This document shows, one piece after another, positions 42,570 through 54,030 of a stretch of DNA of 64,000 bases. Within the stretch, counting starts at the first letter, position 1. Each line of letters opens with the position of its first letter. The position numbers were made by a program, and so were the translations under genes. The stretch is from Aricia agestis. Lineage: Eukaryota; Arthropoda; Insecta; Lepidoptera; Lycaenidae. Where the stretch lies: the NCBI RefSeq assembly GCF_905147365.1, contig NC_056407.1:14161001-14225000 (forward strand), written 5' to 3'. The notes beneath the pieces are model-generated. The model saw only the letters and a list, made by a program, of their open reading frames with translations, was not told the origin of the DNA and searched no databases.

Positions 42570-43235
42570 GAACTTACTCCATTTCGACTAGGTAATTACT
42601 AATTAATAATATCCTACTAAACAAATAAACCAAAACGTCTGAATTTCAGTGATAAGGTGGCAAAATCTTCTGATAACCTTGATAACACATCGATAACAGT
42701 AAAAAAAAAAATACTAAAAGATATGTGCCAAAAATAAAGAACTTAAAAGTTAAGAGTATTAATTCATTAAAATAATAATATTTAACCTATTATACCTATT
42801 ATGCGACATTAACAAAATATATTTTAATTTACTTAAAATATATTTAGTTTTAAAACATGTTGAACCATATTATTATGTTGTGTTACTATACTACAATACT
42901 ATTAAAATTGGGCATTACTATAAACTATGATCGATTATAGTAAGTAGGAACTACTACGATCGTGAATTTCGTAAACAATATCGTAACCTTGACGCGAAAA
43001 CGTGTGTCGTATGAATCAGAACTTCTATAATAGCGTTACATACTATATTAAACGCTGCGAATCTGTGAGAATGAGGCAGATTAATAATTATTGTACATTG
43101 CACCTTAACTAGTAGTCTAATAAGTAATATATCTATTGGCTGCGGACGTAAGCGTAGACCTTGCTACGAGGTACTACGAGGTGCATTAACACTGAAGAGA
43201 TATTCATTTTACTACACATAAGTACAATATACATT
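42570..43235. other. AT-rich stretch, nothing recognised
   Basis: A palindrome-like TACTACGATCGTG motif lies near 42952. No gene or element end is visible. Confidence 0.4.
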
Positions 43236-43239
43236 ATTA

Positions 43240-43657
43240 ATCGGCCAAGTTTGAGTCAGACTTGCGCGCGAAGGGTTCCGTACCGATATTGAGCGAAAGT
43301 TGGTAAAAAATTGAATTTTTTGTATGGGAGCCCCCTTAAATATTTATTTTATTTTAATTTTATTATTATTTATTGAAGTACAAATATAATTAGGAATATT
43401 GTGAGTTTTTCAAGTGCCTACCTGCTACTATTATTGATAACGACCAAAAAGGCAAAAAAAAACTTGTTTGTTGTATGGGAGCCCCCCTTAAATATTTATT
43501 TTATTTTGTTTTTAGTATTTGTTGTTATAGCGGCAACAGATATACACAATCTGTGAAAATTTAAGACGGAGAGACATATGGACAGACGGACAGACGGACA
43601 TACATCGAAGTCTCAGTAATAGGGTACCGTTTTTACCCTTTGGGTGTGGAACCCTAA
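43240..43657 (+). repeat. Family D, full-length copy facing a reverse copy
   Basis: CGGCCAAGTTTGAGTCAGAC to GTGTGGAACCCTA. It lies 60 bp from the reverse copy, making an ~900-bp inverted pair. Confidence 0.75.
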
Positions 43658-43716
43658 AAAATACAAGACACTGCAATATTATATGGTTAATCTTAACTAG
43701 ATTCATATTTTATAAG

Positions 43717-44165
43717 GGTTCCGTACCCAAAGGGTAAAAACCTTAACCGTACCCAAAAAGTAATAGGGTCCCTATTACTAAGACTTCGTTGTCTGTCCGT
43801 CTGTCTGTCTGTGTGTCTCCAGGCTGTAACTCAAGAACCGCTATAGCTAGACTTCTAAAATTTTCACAGATTGAGTATATATGTTTCCGCTATATTATAA
43901 CAACAAATACTTAAAACAAAATAATAATAATATTTAAGGGAGACCCATACAAGAAACGTGATTTTTTTGGCCTTTTTTGCTCGATATCAATAATGATTAA
44001 TGGCAATAGGCACTTGAAATTTTTACAAAGGCCTAAAATATATGTGTACTTCAATAATTAATAATAATATTTAAATACTTAAAATAAAAATTTAATTTCC
44101 CATACAAAAATACAGTTTTGGCCAATTTATGCTCTATAACTCCGACTCGCACTTGGCCAATTTTT
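43717..44165 (-). repeat. Family D, full-length reverse copy
   Basis: GGGTTCCGTACCCAAAGGGT to CTCCGACTCGCACTTGGCCA. A short local duplication (CCGTACCCAAA at 43720 and 43748) interrupts the start. Confidence 0.75.
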
Positions 44166-44312
44166 ATTATAATATTATTATTGTGTTGATCAGTAATTCC
44201 CAAAGTGGTCCAGCTGAACCCCCAGGGGTCAACAGAAATCAATGGGAGCCTACGATGTGCGTTACGAAACGAAGTCCACTATCGTAATCTGTGGATGTAT
44301 GAAAATGTTTAA

Positions 44313-45087
44313 TCCATACTAATATTATAAATGCGAAAGTATCTCTGTCTGTCTGTCTGTCTGTCTTGCTTTCACGCCAAAACTACTGAACCGATTGCAA
44401 TGAAATTTTGTACACAGTTATTCTAGAGTCTGAGAAAGGACATAGGCTACATTTTGATGTGGGAAAATATCTTATTTCCATGAAAATATCGATGAAAATG
44501 AATTCGCATTGCGCGTGGCCAGCGCTCATCCCGGGGGTCCTGGGTTCGAGTCCCGCAGGCGGAACAAAAAGTTTTCAATGTTCCTGGGTCTTGGATGTGT
44601 ATTAAAATAAAATTTCAAAAATCTTTAACATATTTTATGTATAATATTATAAAAAATCCAGAAATATATCGATGCAATGAACATTTTAGTTCTAATACGA
44701 TTCAGCAGATGGCGTTTTATTTTTTACTTTATTGTAACATAGAACTAATCATACTTATTAGTTAGTATGTTTTTGTTTATAGTTTTTAATACGTTAGAAT
44801 ATTATGTTTAATAATATTATCACTTGGTATAATAATAATCAATCTATCTTATCTTATAGAACTCCTACTGCATTTCTAATATATGTGACAAGTTGACAAC
44901 AGAAGGCGCTCTAAAATAAAGGAGTTCGAGTGTACCGTGTTGGCCTATATTCCATCCAGAAAATATATCAATGCAATCAACATTTTAATTCTAATATATA
45001 AAAACAGATGGCGTTTTATTTTTACTTTATTATTGTAACAGAACTAATCATACCTACTTTACTATATAATATTGTTTTTATTCATAA
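44313..45087 (+). repeat. Family A, copy 6
   Basis: Complete unit with one full 3' region (GGCGCTCTAAAATAAAGGAG at 44905), followed directly by a family B insertion, the same order as at 7.1-9.3 kb and 30.5-31.8 kb. Confidence 0.75.
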
Positions 45088-46018
45088 CTAGCTGTTGCCC
45101 GCGACATCGTCTGCGTGGACTTTAGTTAATAGTTTATAGCGCGCGGTGTCAACAAAATTTGTGTCAAATTTAAAAACTTTTTAAAACCCTGGTAAGTGGT
45201 ACCCCTCTTAGGGCCGCGCTACACCGGAGTGGCAGCGCTGAAAGTGCTCGCCTCGCATGGCAGCGCCATTCCGGTGTAGCGCGGCCCTTAATTAATCAAA
45301 ATACCCAAAAACAGCTGTGCAGTGTGCACATAATCTATACTAATATTATAAATGCGAAAGTATCTCTGTCTGTCTGTCAGTCTCGCTTTCACGCCAAACG
45401 CCAAAAGTATCTCTGTCTGTCTGTCTGTCTGTCTGTCTGTCAGTCTCGCTTTCACGCCAAACGCCAAAACTTCCGAACCGATTGTAATGAAATTTTGTAT
45501 ACAGATACTCTAAAGCCTGAGAAAGGCTACTTTTTTACTGGAAAAAAGGGTTGTAAGGGGGTGAAAATGCGTAAATTTGTTCAAATTAAGTTAGTTCCAA
45601 CAATTCATAATAGATGGCGCCGTGCGTCTTCTACATCGCGCTGACGCTTGCTCAAGTCTTTCTATAAGACGTGGTATCATCTTACATTTCTGTTTCGATT
45701 TTTTTCGATTGTTATATCTATTCTACGGTATTAAATAACTTAGTACTTTATCTGTGCAGTGACGTATCCTTAAATCTATCAATGATAAATAGTTTATGGG
45801 TAAAGTTGTGTAATTGGAGGGCTAAATAAGCTTTAAAATTTGGCATAAAATATAAAGTTTAATATAAAAAAATGAAATACTTATTGTGTGCACACTGCAC
45901 AGCTGTGTTGATTTAAGGGGTACCAGGGTTTTTTTATAAAAGCTTTTGACACCAATTTTGTTTACATCGCGCGCTATAAACTGAAGTCCACGCGGACGAA
46001 GTCGCGGGCAACAGCTAG
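45088..46018 (+). mobile_element. Foldback composite element (family B), copy 4
   Basis: Complete. The palindrome (45211-45288) is 5 bp longer through a CATGGCAG change. A second RTE-like head is duplicated at 45404. Confidence 0.75.
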
Positions 46019-46218
46019 TTTTTTTATATAGTGACAGTGAAGAACCTAAATGTTGACTTGACTTCTATTTATACATATAGGTTGATAATATTATTTGCCT
46101 ATATTGGTCTGTAACATAATATATTAATATAATAAGCTATTAAGACTTGAGAAAAACGCATGTTTATAATGAAATATGTTATTTTTAATTTTTAAGAGAT
46201 GGAATTGGTAGTAATGTA

Positions 46219-46358
46219 GCTAATCTCTGATGTACTATCAGAGAAGAGTTAATTCCTCGGCAGATGGCGGATCTAAGTAATTTGGTCACGTTAAGTCAAA
46301 TCCATTAGACCGGTCCCAGCTAACATTGATATAAGCCGACCAAATGCCGTTATAAATA
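46219..46358. mobile_element. MITE with TATCAGAGAAG ends, copy 1
   Basis: TACTATCAGAGAAGAGTTAA and GTAATTTGGTCACGTTAAGT, with an inverted partner GCCGACCAAATGCCG. Truncated on the right. Confidence 0.65.
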
Positions 46359-46361
46359 TAA

Positions 46362-46400
46362 TTTGCTCGTTTGCCCCCTTATTTCATAAAAAATAAAAAA
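46362..46400 (+). mobile_element. SINE family C, 3' end fragment
   Basis: Only TTTGCTCGTTTGCCCCCTTA plus TTTCATAAAAAATA remains. Confidence 0.7.
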
Positions 46401-46489
46401 TAAAAATTATAATTTTGATGATAATGATTAATCAAGTTGATATATTGGCTTATGCTTTCAGTGGTTTAAACAACGCAAACATCCCCAAT

Positions 46490-46812
46490 CATGTATCTAT
46501 AGGGATTTAAAAGTTCTGTTGGGTACCTTCGGATCCAGGGTATAACCTGGTGTGAAGTTTTACTTTTTGGTAGCATGTGCCTCGAATACTTCAGAAAAAA
46601 ATGAAATCCCTTGAAGTCCCCTCGATTCCTCAAGGATCCCATCATCAGATCACCACTTTTGTGAATATGGTACCAAATTCGAGTCAAGCCTATACAACAC
46701 AAAAAGAATTTTGAAAATCGGACCACAAACGGCTGAGTAAACGTTGAACATACAAAAAAAAGATACATACAGCCGAACGTATTACCTCCTCCTTTTTGGA
46801 AGTCGGTCAAAA
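46490..46812 (-). repeat. Family H, reverse copy
   Basis: AAAAGTTCTGTTGGGTACCT, CCCATCATCAGATCACCACT, and CCTCCTCCTTTTTGGAAGTC at the right end. Confidence 0.7.
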
Positions 46813-46814
46813 AT

Positions 46815-47500
46815 GGCTTAACACGCGGGCTACAAAGTCCCGGCGGGCCGCCGGTTGGGGATAGATGGTCTAGACTCTAGACTCTAGAAGTTATTCTACT
46901 ATTGCGCAATATGTCGATAGAATACACAAGGTAACCCGGGCATTTACGATGAGCCTGACATAGGCTGGTTAAAGAGAAATCATACAATCAAAATATATCA
47001 ATCCCGAGACACGGATGTCAGTCATTGGATAATACTTTTATAGGGCCAAGGTGACAGTTGTGACTAACGTACAACATCTTCTTAATATTTCTACACTGAT
47101 AGAACTCACAGGCTAAGAATTATTTAATGTGCAGATTAAGAAAATGTATGAGCTATGAGTATTAAATATTTAGCATTTACAGTGCAATTGAGCCGCTATT
47201 ATAGTTCGACGAGAACTATAATAACGGCTCAACTATTGAAGAAGATAGAAGAACATAATATTGTACGCTGAAGACAATTATTATTATAGTTATCTTATAT
47301 GACGACAAATATAACTCGCTCATCCACTGAGCCACAGATCTGTCGAATTATTTTTCTTTACTTACATCATAAATTAAGAAACAAACGCAAGCATCGCAAT
47401 GATATTATGTGTCCCTACCTTTACGTTGGCACTTGGCACGGACGATGCAGTACGCGACACGTGTAGCTCTGCGTCCGATGACATTCACGACGTCATCAAA
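46815..47500. other. Mostly unassigned; one strong hairpin
   Basis: TTGAGCCGCTATTATAGTTC and AACTATAATAACGGCTCAA (47189-47232) form a ~19-bp stem with one non-Watson-Crick position. Otherwise nothing is recognised. Confidence 0.5.
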
Positions 47501-47930
47501 GGGTCAATTCAGACCGCAACGCGACGCGTAGACAGATGCATTTCAAAATTGGTATGGATTTGACAGATATGCTAGACGTCGCACGCAATTGAAACCTGTA
47601 AATTCAGTGAAAATTTAGAAATGCATCTACGCGTCGCGTTGGGGTCAGGCGCGGTCGCAGCCTGAAATTTTGGGAGGGGTCACTCACTAGTCACTACACC
47701 AATATTTTTTTTTTATCTGCGCCCTCGGACGGTTCTGGGTTGACAGGCTCTGTCTAAGGTCGGATGCAGTGGCGGTTAGGGGATAGCTAGAAATTTTCTT
47801 TTATTATTTGGCAAGATTTTGAGATTTTTCAATTTGACCTTAGGTTTTGGGGGTGGGGGGGTCATGTCCCCTGTGACCCCCCCCCCCCCCCTTCGGACCG
47901 CGCCTGGTTGGGATCTGAATTATTGAACTT
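47501..47930. mobile_element. Foldback MITE, GGTCAATTCAGA ends, copy 3, interrupted
   Basis: Left part 47501-47645 (GGGTCAATTCAGACCGCAAC to ACGCGTCGCGTT) is completed after the nested insert by GGGATCTGAATTATTGAA. Confidence 0.8.
47646..47906. mobile_element. hAT-like MITE with CAGGCGCGGTC ends, copy 1
   Basis: Perfect 11-bp inverted ends CAGGCGCGGTC / GACCGCGCCTG. Flanks GTTGGGGT and GTTGGGAT match at 7 of 8, an 8-bp target duplication. The interior contains CGTCCGAGGG-type sequence in one direction and a C run (47879-47891). Nested in another MITE. Confidence 0.85.
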
Positions 47931-48355
47931 TACGTTGGCACGAACGATGCACACGCGACACGTGTGGCTCTACATTCGATGACACTCACGACGTGACGTC
48001 ATCTCACGAGTTTAAACTCAAAAGAACTTTACGCATTGAAATTAAAACAAGGCACTCAAAATAATTGCATTTACGTACTTGCCCTTTCAATTGTTGCTTC
48101 CTTACTAAATAAACAAAATATATTTTTAAAAACCAATTCTATCTGTTGTTTACATCGTGATTCATATCTTAATTAAATGCGCAGCGCAAAGGATAGATCA
48201 CTAATCACTATCTTGATGCGTGTAGTTTAGTCTGTTTAGTGGGGTCACAAGTCGCAACAGTGTTTCTAATTTTTTGGACTACTATAGTGGATTTGTGCAC
48301 TTTTTTAGATCATCATAAATGTTAAATTCACAACTGGGCACATAATCTGAATAAT
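47931..48355. other. Unassigned stretch
   Basis: GGCACGAACGATGC / ACGACACG text resembles 47440-47470, so the flanks of the MITE share a short duplication. No gene is seen. Confidence 0.4.
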
Positions 48356-48357
48356 AA

Positions 48358-48602
<245 letters not shown>

Positions 48603-48654
48603 ATTAATATATAATTAATATATAAATTTAATAGATATATATATATATATACAT

Positions 48655-49352
48655 ATATCTATTAAATAAAATAAAAAATGAGGGGGCTCCCATACAAAAA
48701 ACAGAATTTGTCTGTCCGTCTGTCTGTCTCCAGGCTGTAACTTAAGAACGGTAATAGCTAGAGAGTTGAAATTTTCACAGATTATGTATATCTGTTGCCG
48801 CCGTAATAACAAATACTAAAAACAAAATGAAATTTATATTTAAGGGGGGCTCCCATACAACAAACGTGATTTTTTGGCCTTTTTTGCTCTATATCAATAA
48901 AAATATTAAAATAAAATAGAAAATTAAGGGGGGCTCCCATACAAAAAACACAAATTTTGCTCTATAATGGTACGGATATAGGTTAAGTTGGGTTTGATAA
49001 TTTTTATGTTGTTTCAGTACTAATATTATGTTACATACCAAATTTCAGCTTTCTAAGACTTCAGGAAGTACCCTAACAGTTTTGATGATCGGTGAGTCAG
49101 TGACCAAATTATTGTGGATTTTTGGACACCTATAAAATCTAAAGTATAATAGCTACGATATTCAAAATTGCGCATTTAATAACTATACCCATGTCATTAT
49201 ATCTTAAAAATTTCAACTATCTGGCATCATTCAAACCAAAGGGGTTACGAGGGTTCAAAAATACGACGAAACGTTTCGAGAAAAGGTAGGTAGTGCCCTT
49301 GCGCGCTTCGCTTGGCTCATCTTGGCGGGGGCACTCCCGTGCCCCCAGATAA
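48655..49352 (-). mobile_element. Family E composite, reverse copy
   Basis: GGGGGCTCCCATACAAAAAA through GAAGTACCCTAACAGTTTTG to the terminal hairpin GGGGGCAC-TCCC-GTGCCCCC (49327-49346). The loop differs from the 5.5-kb copy and the stem is identical. Confidence 0.7.
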
Positions 49353-49493
49353 GATGTTGTTCACCTTGTCTGCGGTTTCATGAACACATCAAATAACAAT
49401 TTTAAACCAAATATTTTGACATGAATGTTTTCGACCGTTTTCACCGAATCATACGCGAGCTAAACTTTGTAACCCTTTTTACGATTATTATTT

Positions 49494-49757
49494 TCTAAGA
49501 AAAAATTGAAACCAACTTCCAAGGTAAAAATAAAAGTCTTGAAAATATGATCTAAAAAGTATGAAATAATTCTTATTCTTCATTAGCGCCTTTTTCGAAA
49601 TTCGACTAAACCTCAACCAATAATTCCGTTCTCAATTTTCATTCTTTAGAAGTCGGTACTGGCTAAGTTCTATGTCAAATATATTATGGGCTGGTATATA
49701 TTTTTTAAGACTATTATTTTTACCTTGGAAGTCGGTTTAAATATTTGTTAAAAAATA
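49494..49757. mobile_element. Foldback element related to 41313-41610
   Basis: AACCAACTTCCAAGGTAAAA and TTTTTACCTTGGAAGTCGGT arms around a different loop sharing CTAAACCTCAACC. Confidence 0.65.
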
Positions 49758-50140
49758 ATAATTTTACTCTTTTTAGTTATTTTACAAGATAAGACTTCAT
49801 GCGTAAATACCACTACGAATGTTAACTACATATTCACATTATGTTACTGTAAGCGGAATTGTAGTACTAAATGCTTGAAGTTATCTAAGCCATGTTGGAA
49901 TTTCCAAAATTTTATCGTTAAAGGTTCAGGATTTCTGTTCAGTCCTTCGGATCAAGATACACCTTTGTCTGAAATTTCACTTATTTGTAACATATGTTTC
50001 AGTTTTAACAACATAAGAATTTTAAAAATCTGTCCACGAACAGCGAAATAATCATCCAAAACATCAGCTTCGATGCAAAATATCAAGAAAAGTACTAATA
50101 ATTGGGTCATAATGTCACCACATTGTATAATTCTGTATCT
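49758..50140. other. Unassigned stretch
   Basis: AT-rich. GAAATTTCACTTATTTGTAA near 49972 resembles a decayed family H-like tail. No gene. Confidence 0.35.
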
Positions 50141-50144
50141 ATAA

Positions 50145-50468
50145 GGTTTCAAAAGTTCTGTTGGGTACCTTCAGATCCAGGGTTTAACCTGGTACAAAAA
50201 CTTACTTTTTGGTAGTATTTACTTCGAATGCTTCAGAAAAAATTGAAACACTTTATGTTTGTAGACAAATTTCAAGGAGTCCCCTCGATTCCATGGATCC
50301 CATCATCAGATCACCACTTTTGTGAACATGGTACCAAATTCGAGCTAAACCCTATACAACGCAAAAAAAATTTTGAAAATCAGATCATAAACGTCTGAGT
50401 AATCGTTGAACATACAAAAAAGATACATACAGCCGAAATTATTACCTCCTCCTTTTTGGAAGTCGGTC
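50145..50468 (-). repeat. Family H, second reverse copy
   Basis: Closely matches 46490-46812 including TTGGGTACCTTCRGATCCAG, with an extra TTTATGTTTGTAGACAAATT segment near 50253. Confidence 0.7.
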
Positions 50469-50469
50469 G

Positions 50470-50645
50470 AAAAATTGAGAAACGTAGGTGCATGAAATTT
50501 CGCACAGTTAAAGTTTATATGGTGAAGGAGTGCATCGAGCTAATATTATTTTGAAATTATGCTTTTATCATAATATATTTCTTTAACAAATAAAACATAC
50601 ACACACTACGTGTGTGTATGTTACACACTAGGGACAACATACGAA
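50470..50645 (-). repeat. Family F, reverse copy
   Basis: GAGAAACGTAGGTGCATGAA to AACAAATAAAACATACACAC. A CACACACTACGTGTGTGT palindrome occurs at its end. Confidence 0.65.
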
Positions 50646-51317
50646 TTGTCTCCTATAATATTTACGGTTGAAGTCTGTTGTTAATAATATGTCATTGGAT
50701 GTCAAATTGAAAATAGATAATACTGTTACTGCCGCACTCAGAGTGGAACATTAATTACTTAAATGTAATTAATTCAAAATTTTGACATAAGCCCCATACA
50801 TTATCTGTCAAACTCTTCATTTAATTGAAGGTTAATCATAACTTAATGTCTCTTAGTACGGCGCGGCGCTTAGACATTTATTACACGGCCAGTCTGTCAT
50901 CATTTGACTTTATTAATCTGTGACTGTCGCAAATTTTTGACAATAGAATATCAATAAAAAGCGTTGTTTGAAACTTATCAATTTATTTTTTATCTGATGT
51001 CGAATTTCGACCATTTGCGATCTCTAGTAAATAATAATAATTGGTCACAACAACACATTTTGAAACTATCAAAATCATCCTGTGTCAAAAAGTTTTGTCC
51101 AACAGTTTCCACAGCTATGTAATTCAAGTAGGTACCGTAAATAAAATCCCATCAAAAACATCCTGTAAAAAAACCAAGTCTCGCAACTTATTTTTTATAC
51201 CGTAAAAATTTATGAGATCCATGCAATACCAAGTCGGTTAATTTATTCAGTCCCTACCTAGGGGGCCTTCTGTCTCAAGTTAGAACGTAAGTTATTATCA
51301 TATCAATGTTAATAAAA
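50646..51317. other. Family G remnants and unassigned sequence
   Basis: CACGGCCAGTCTGTCATC (50883) and GTCGAATTTCGACCATT (50999) are family G remnants. CCCATCAAAAACATCCTGTA (51147) is the mate of the family I terminus near 52205. Confidence 0.5.
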
Positions 51318-51735
51318 TTAAATTAAGAAAATTAAAAAACCCCCGCCAAACAACTTTAAAAAGTAATGAAATAATATATCTTACTGACTTTAAGTTTAAA
51401 TAATTCCTAAGTGTAAAGTGATATTTTAGTCTATAATAATTGTTGTCAAGGTGTGTCGGGGGACCGCTAATGTAGATGTTTGATTTCACATAACATTATA
51501 GTTCACAGCGAACCGAATCGAGACAATCAGTGACATGGCGATACAAAATGCAAAAGACACTGTTGGCGGTCCCCCGACACACCGTGACAACAATTATGGA
51601 CTAAAATATCACTTTACACTTAGGAATTATTTAAACTTAAAGTTATCATATATTATTTCATTACTTTTTAAAGTTATTTGGCGGGGGTTTTTTTTAAATT
51701 TCTTAATTTAATTTTGTGTATTTAATTTTGTAAAT
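51318..51735. mobile_element. Family I foldback pair
   Basis: Direct arm 51318-51480 and inverse arm 51565-51735 mirror each other (CCCCCGCCAAACAACTTTAA / TTAAAGTTATTTGGCGGGGG) around TTTCACATAACATTATAGTT and CCGAATCGAGACAATCAGTG. Confidence 0.7.
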
Positions 51736-51781
51736 GTAGATGTTTGATTTGAGATTACACATAACATTATAGTTTAAGGAT

Positions 51782-51986
51782 CAGTGGGGCTAAAATGGTC
51801 ACATTTAGCAATTCCTCTCATCAATTCAGCAAATGAATTGTCAAAACTGTCAAACTGACAAATGTCAAATCAGTACAAAAATACAGAAATGAATTGCAAG
51901 CAAAGTTGCATTTTGCGATTTTAGAAAAATGAATCATATTATGATTCATATCATGATTCTTCAAAGCGACCATTTTAGCCCCGCAG
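51782..51986. mobile_element. 205-bp MITE with GGGGCTAAAATGGTC ends
   Basis: Inverted ends CAGTGGGGCTAAAATGGTC and CTGCGGGGCTAAAATGGTC. It interrupts a family I copy: TTATAGTTTA before and TTTACAGGGAACCG after compare with uninterrupted TTATAGTTCACAGCGAACCG at 51498, indicating a TTTA-type duplication. Confidence 0.75.
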
Positions 51987-52039
51987 TTTACAGGGAACCG
52001 AATTTAGATAATCAGCGACTTGGCGGTTGTAGGTTGTAG

Positions 52040-52240
52040 TTTAATTGGCGGTCCCCCGAGTCCCGACACACCGTGACAACAATTATGGACTAAAATATTA
52101 CTTTACACAAGTTAGGAATTATTTGAACTTAAAGGCAGTAAATATTATTTCATTACTTTTTAAAGTTGTTTGGCGGGGGTTTTTTTAAATTTCTTTTAAT
52201 TTTTTACAGGATGTTTTTGATGGGATCTCACTTCTTTTTG
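52040..52240 (-). repeat. Family I, reverse arm
   Basis: GGCGGTCCCCCGAGTCCCGA, then TTTGGCGGGGGTTTTTTTAA and AGGATGTTTTTGATGGGATC at the outer end. Confidence 0.65.
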
Positions 52241-52429
52241 TAGAGTCCCACTTTTCTCCTTTTTGGTACCTTTTACTACTATAAAAAAACGTCAGGTTTC
52301 CAAAGGAGGTTTACAAGAATATTCGTATTTTACGCGATTTTAAATTCCACGCGAGCGAAGCCGCGGACAAAATCTATTGCTTCATATATATAGAAACCTA
52401 TCTACGGCTATTACTCCTTCGATTATAAA

Positions 52430-52820
52430 TACGTACAGAAATATCGATGTTACCGGTACAATGATTCATAAATTGCAAGTAATGTAACTTTGTAATCTTA
52501 TACATGTTATAATTATATGGGATTACAAAGTTGTTCACGAAGTTAGAGAAAGGAAAAGAAAACTGGACAGTAATTATGAAATGTTTATTAGGTTTTCCCA
52601 TGATTAAGACACTAAACACTAGCTAGATATCTCTCTACCGACGATAAACCGGAGATATTGATGGTATGGGTAAAATGATCCATAAACCGCAAATTTAACT
52701 TTGTAATCCTATATATTTATATGGGATTACAAAGTTATTTACGAAGTTAGTGTATCTAGAAAACTGGACAGAAAATTTGAAATATTTGAATTTTTCCTTG
52801 ATTTAGACACTAAACACTAA
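52430..52820 (+). repeat. Tandem duplication, ~198-bp unit
   Basis: Both units contain GGGATTACAAAGTT, CACGAAGTTAG/TACGAAGTTAG, AAAACTGGACAG and GACACTAAACACTA (52607 and 52805). In each, AACTTTGTAATC pairs with GATTACAAAGTT to form a hairpin. Confidence 0.75.
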
Positions 52821-53104
52821 TTATATTCTAAGTTTGAAGGTTCTATGTCTGCTAGAAGTGCCTTAGACTTTTGGTGATCGGTCAGTCAGTCAGTTAGTCA
52901 GTCAGTGACAAAATTAAGAAACTTTAACAAGTTACAGCTCTTAAACTACTCGTTCAAATTGAATAAAATGTTAAATATACCGTGTTTATACAATGCTTGC
53001 TTAGCAACTGAAAATTCAGGCTTGTTGGCTTATCCAATGATAGGGGGTCAAAAAGAGCCTGAATTGGTTCGAGAAAAGGATGGTACGGCCGCTTTTTTGC
53101 TCGA

Positions 53105-53132
53105 CTTGGCGGGGGCACTGCCGTGCCCCCAG
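53105..53132 (-). repeat. Family E terminal hairpin, isolated copy
   Basis: GGCGGGGGCAC-TGCC-GTGCCCCCAGAT: the stem is identical to the other two copies with a third loop sequence. Upstream CGAGAAAAGGATGGTACGGC is a diverged family E body. Confidence 0.65.
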
Positions 53133-53134
53133 AT

Positions 53135-53585
53135 TTATAATTAAATCATCCCACTTCGTTTTATTTCTATTGGTAGTTAATTTTGCGGTTTAACATGGTG
53201 ATGCACTTAAATTTATCACGTGTTAAAATGAATCAGTTCTGAGATACACGGGCCTAACCCGACTCACAGAGGTTATGACTTTTGGCCCATATTAGGCATC
53301 TGAGTCTAAGCACTCTTATCGTACATGCCTTTATCTAATTTGTAATAATGTTATCATAATGTCATTTGTATAAGATGGGAGGTGGTCTACTGATTTGTAT
53401 TTTATGTGTAAGATAAATGTATAATATTGTACTACTTTTATAATAATATAGCGCCTGTTTCTCAAGGTTAAGGTATTCGTCACTTACAACGAATTTGAAA
53501 CATCGTTCTTCTCTGTTATCTTCTCAGCTTATGTAGAGTCAGGCCCCTTAGCAAAGAAGCTTCATTGATATTTCTTTATTAAAAT
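53135..53585. other. Unassigned stretch
   Basis: No gene or repeat end is recognised. CCGATTCACAG-like SINE text is absent, and the sequence appears unique within the window. Confidence 0.35.
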
Positions 53586-53587
53586 CT

Positions 53588-53982
53588 GATAATAATAATA
53601 ACTCCCACACCGGTTTCGGTGACGATGGCCGGTTTCATTGATAACAGGCCAGTTAGGCAGGAGAAATTTTATAGTGCCCAAATGTATGCGCAGTACACAA
53701 GATCACTCTCTATTCCTTTACTCTCATAACCCAGTGGGACGGACGACCGACAAAACTGGCGAGAGATCAGGCGCAGGACCGACTTTTTACATGCTCATCC
53801 GATGCATGGATCATCTTACTTGTCAGACAATCAGGTAATCAGCCTGCATTGTCCTAACCAAACTTGGAAATAACATGTTTCCAACGTGGAAATCGAACCC
53901 ACAACCTCCGAGTCAGGAGCCGCGCCACAGAATAGATAATAGTACTAGTAGTCGCGCTCTAAACCACTGCACCACGGAGGCG
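53588..53982 (-). mobile_element. tRNA-derived SINE, full length, with a 27-bp insertion
   Basis: Reading leftward from 53982: GCCTCCGTGGTGCAGTGGTT (A box), GAGCGCG, the insert, GCGCGGCTCCTGACTCGG, TGTGGGTTCGATTTCCACG (B box). The body follows (ATGATCCATGCATCGGATGA, CCGTCCCACTGGGTTATGAG), then ACCGGTGTGGGAGTTATTAT and an (ATT)n tail. About 395 bp. It is a SINE, not a functional tRNA gene. Confidence 0.82.
53925..53951 (+). repeat. 27-bp module inserted between A and B boxes of the SINE
   Basis: CCACAGAATAGATAATAGTA, then C-T-AGTAG. Removing the insert with one copy of the flanking CGCGC restores the expected GAGCGCGGCTCC of the SINE. Confidence 0.65.
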
Positions 53983-54030
53983 TTACCAAAAGGAATTGGA
54001 TTAAGTAGCAAGTATATTGTAGACATAATA

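Noticed and set aside
53881..53982. Possible minus-strand tRNA gene
   Set aside because: Box sequences belong to a SINE with body and tail, and a 27-bp insert splits the boxes.
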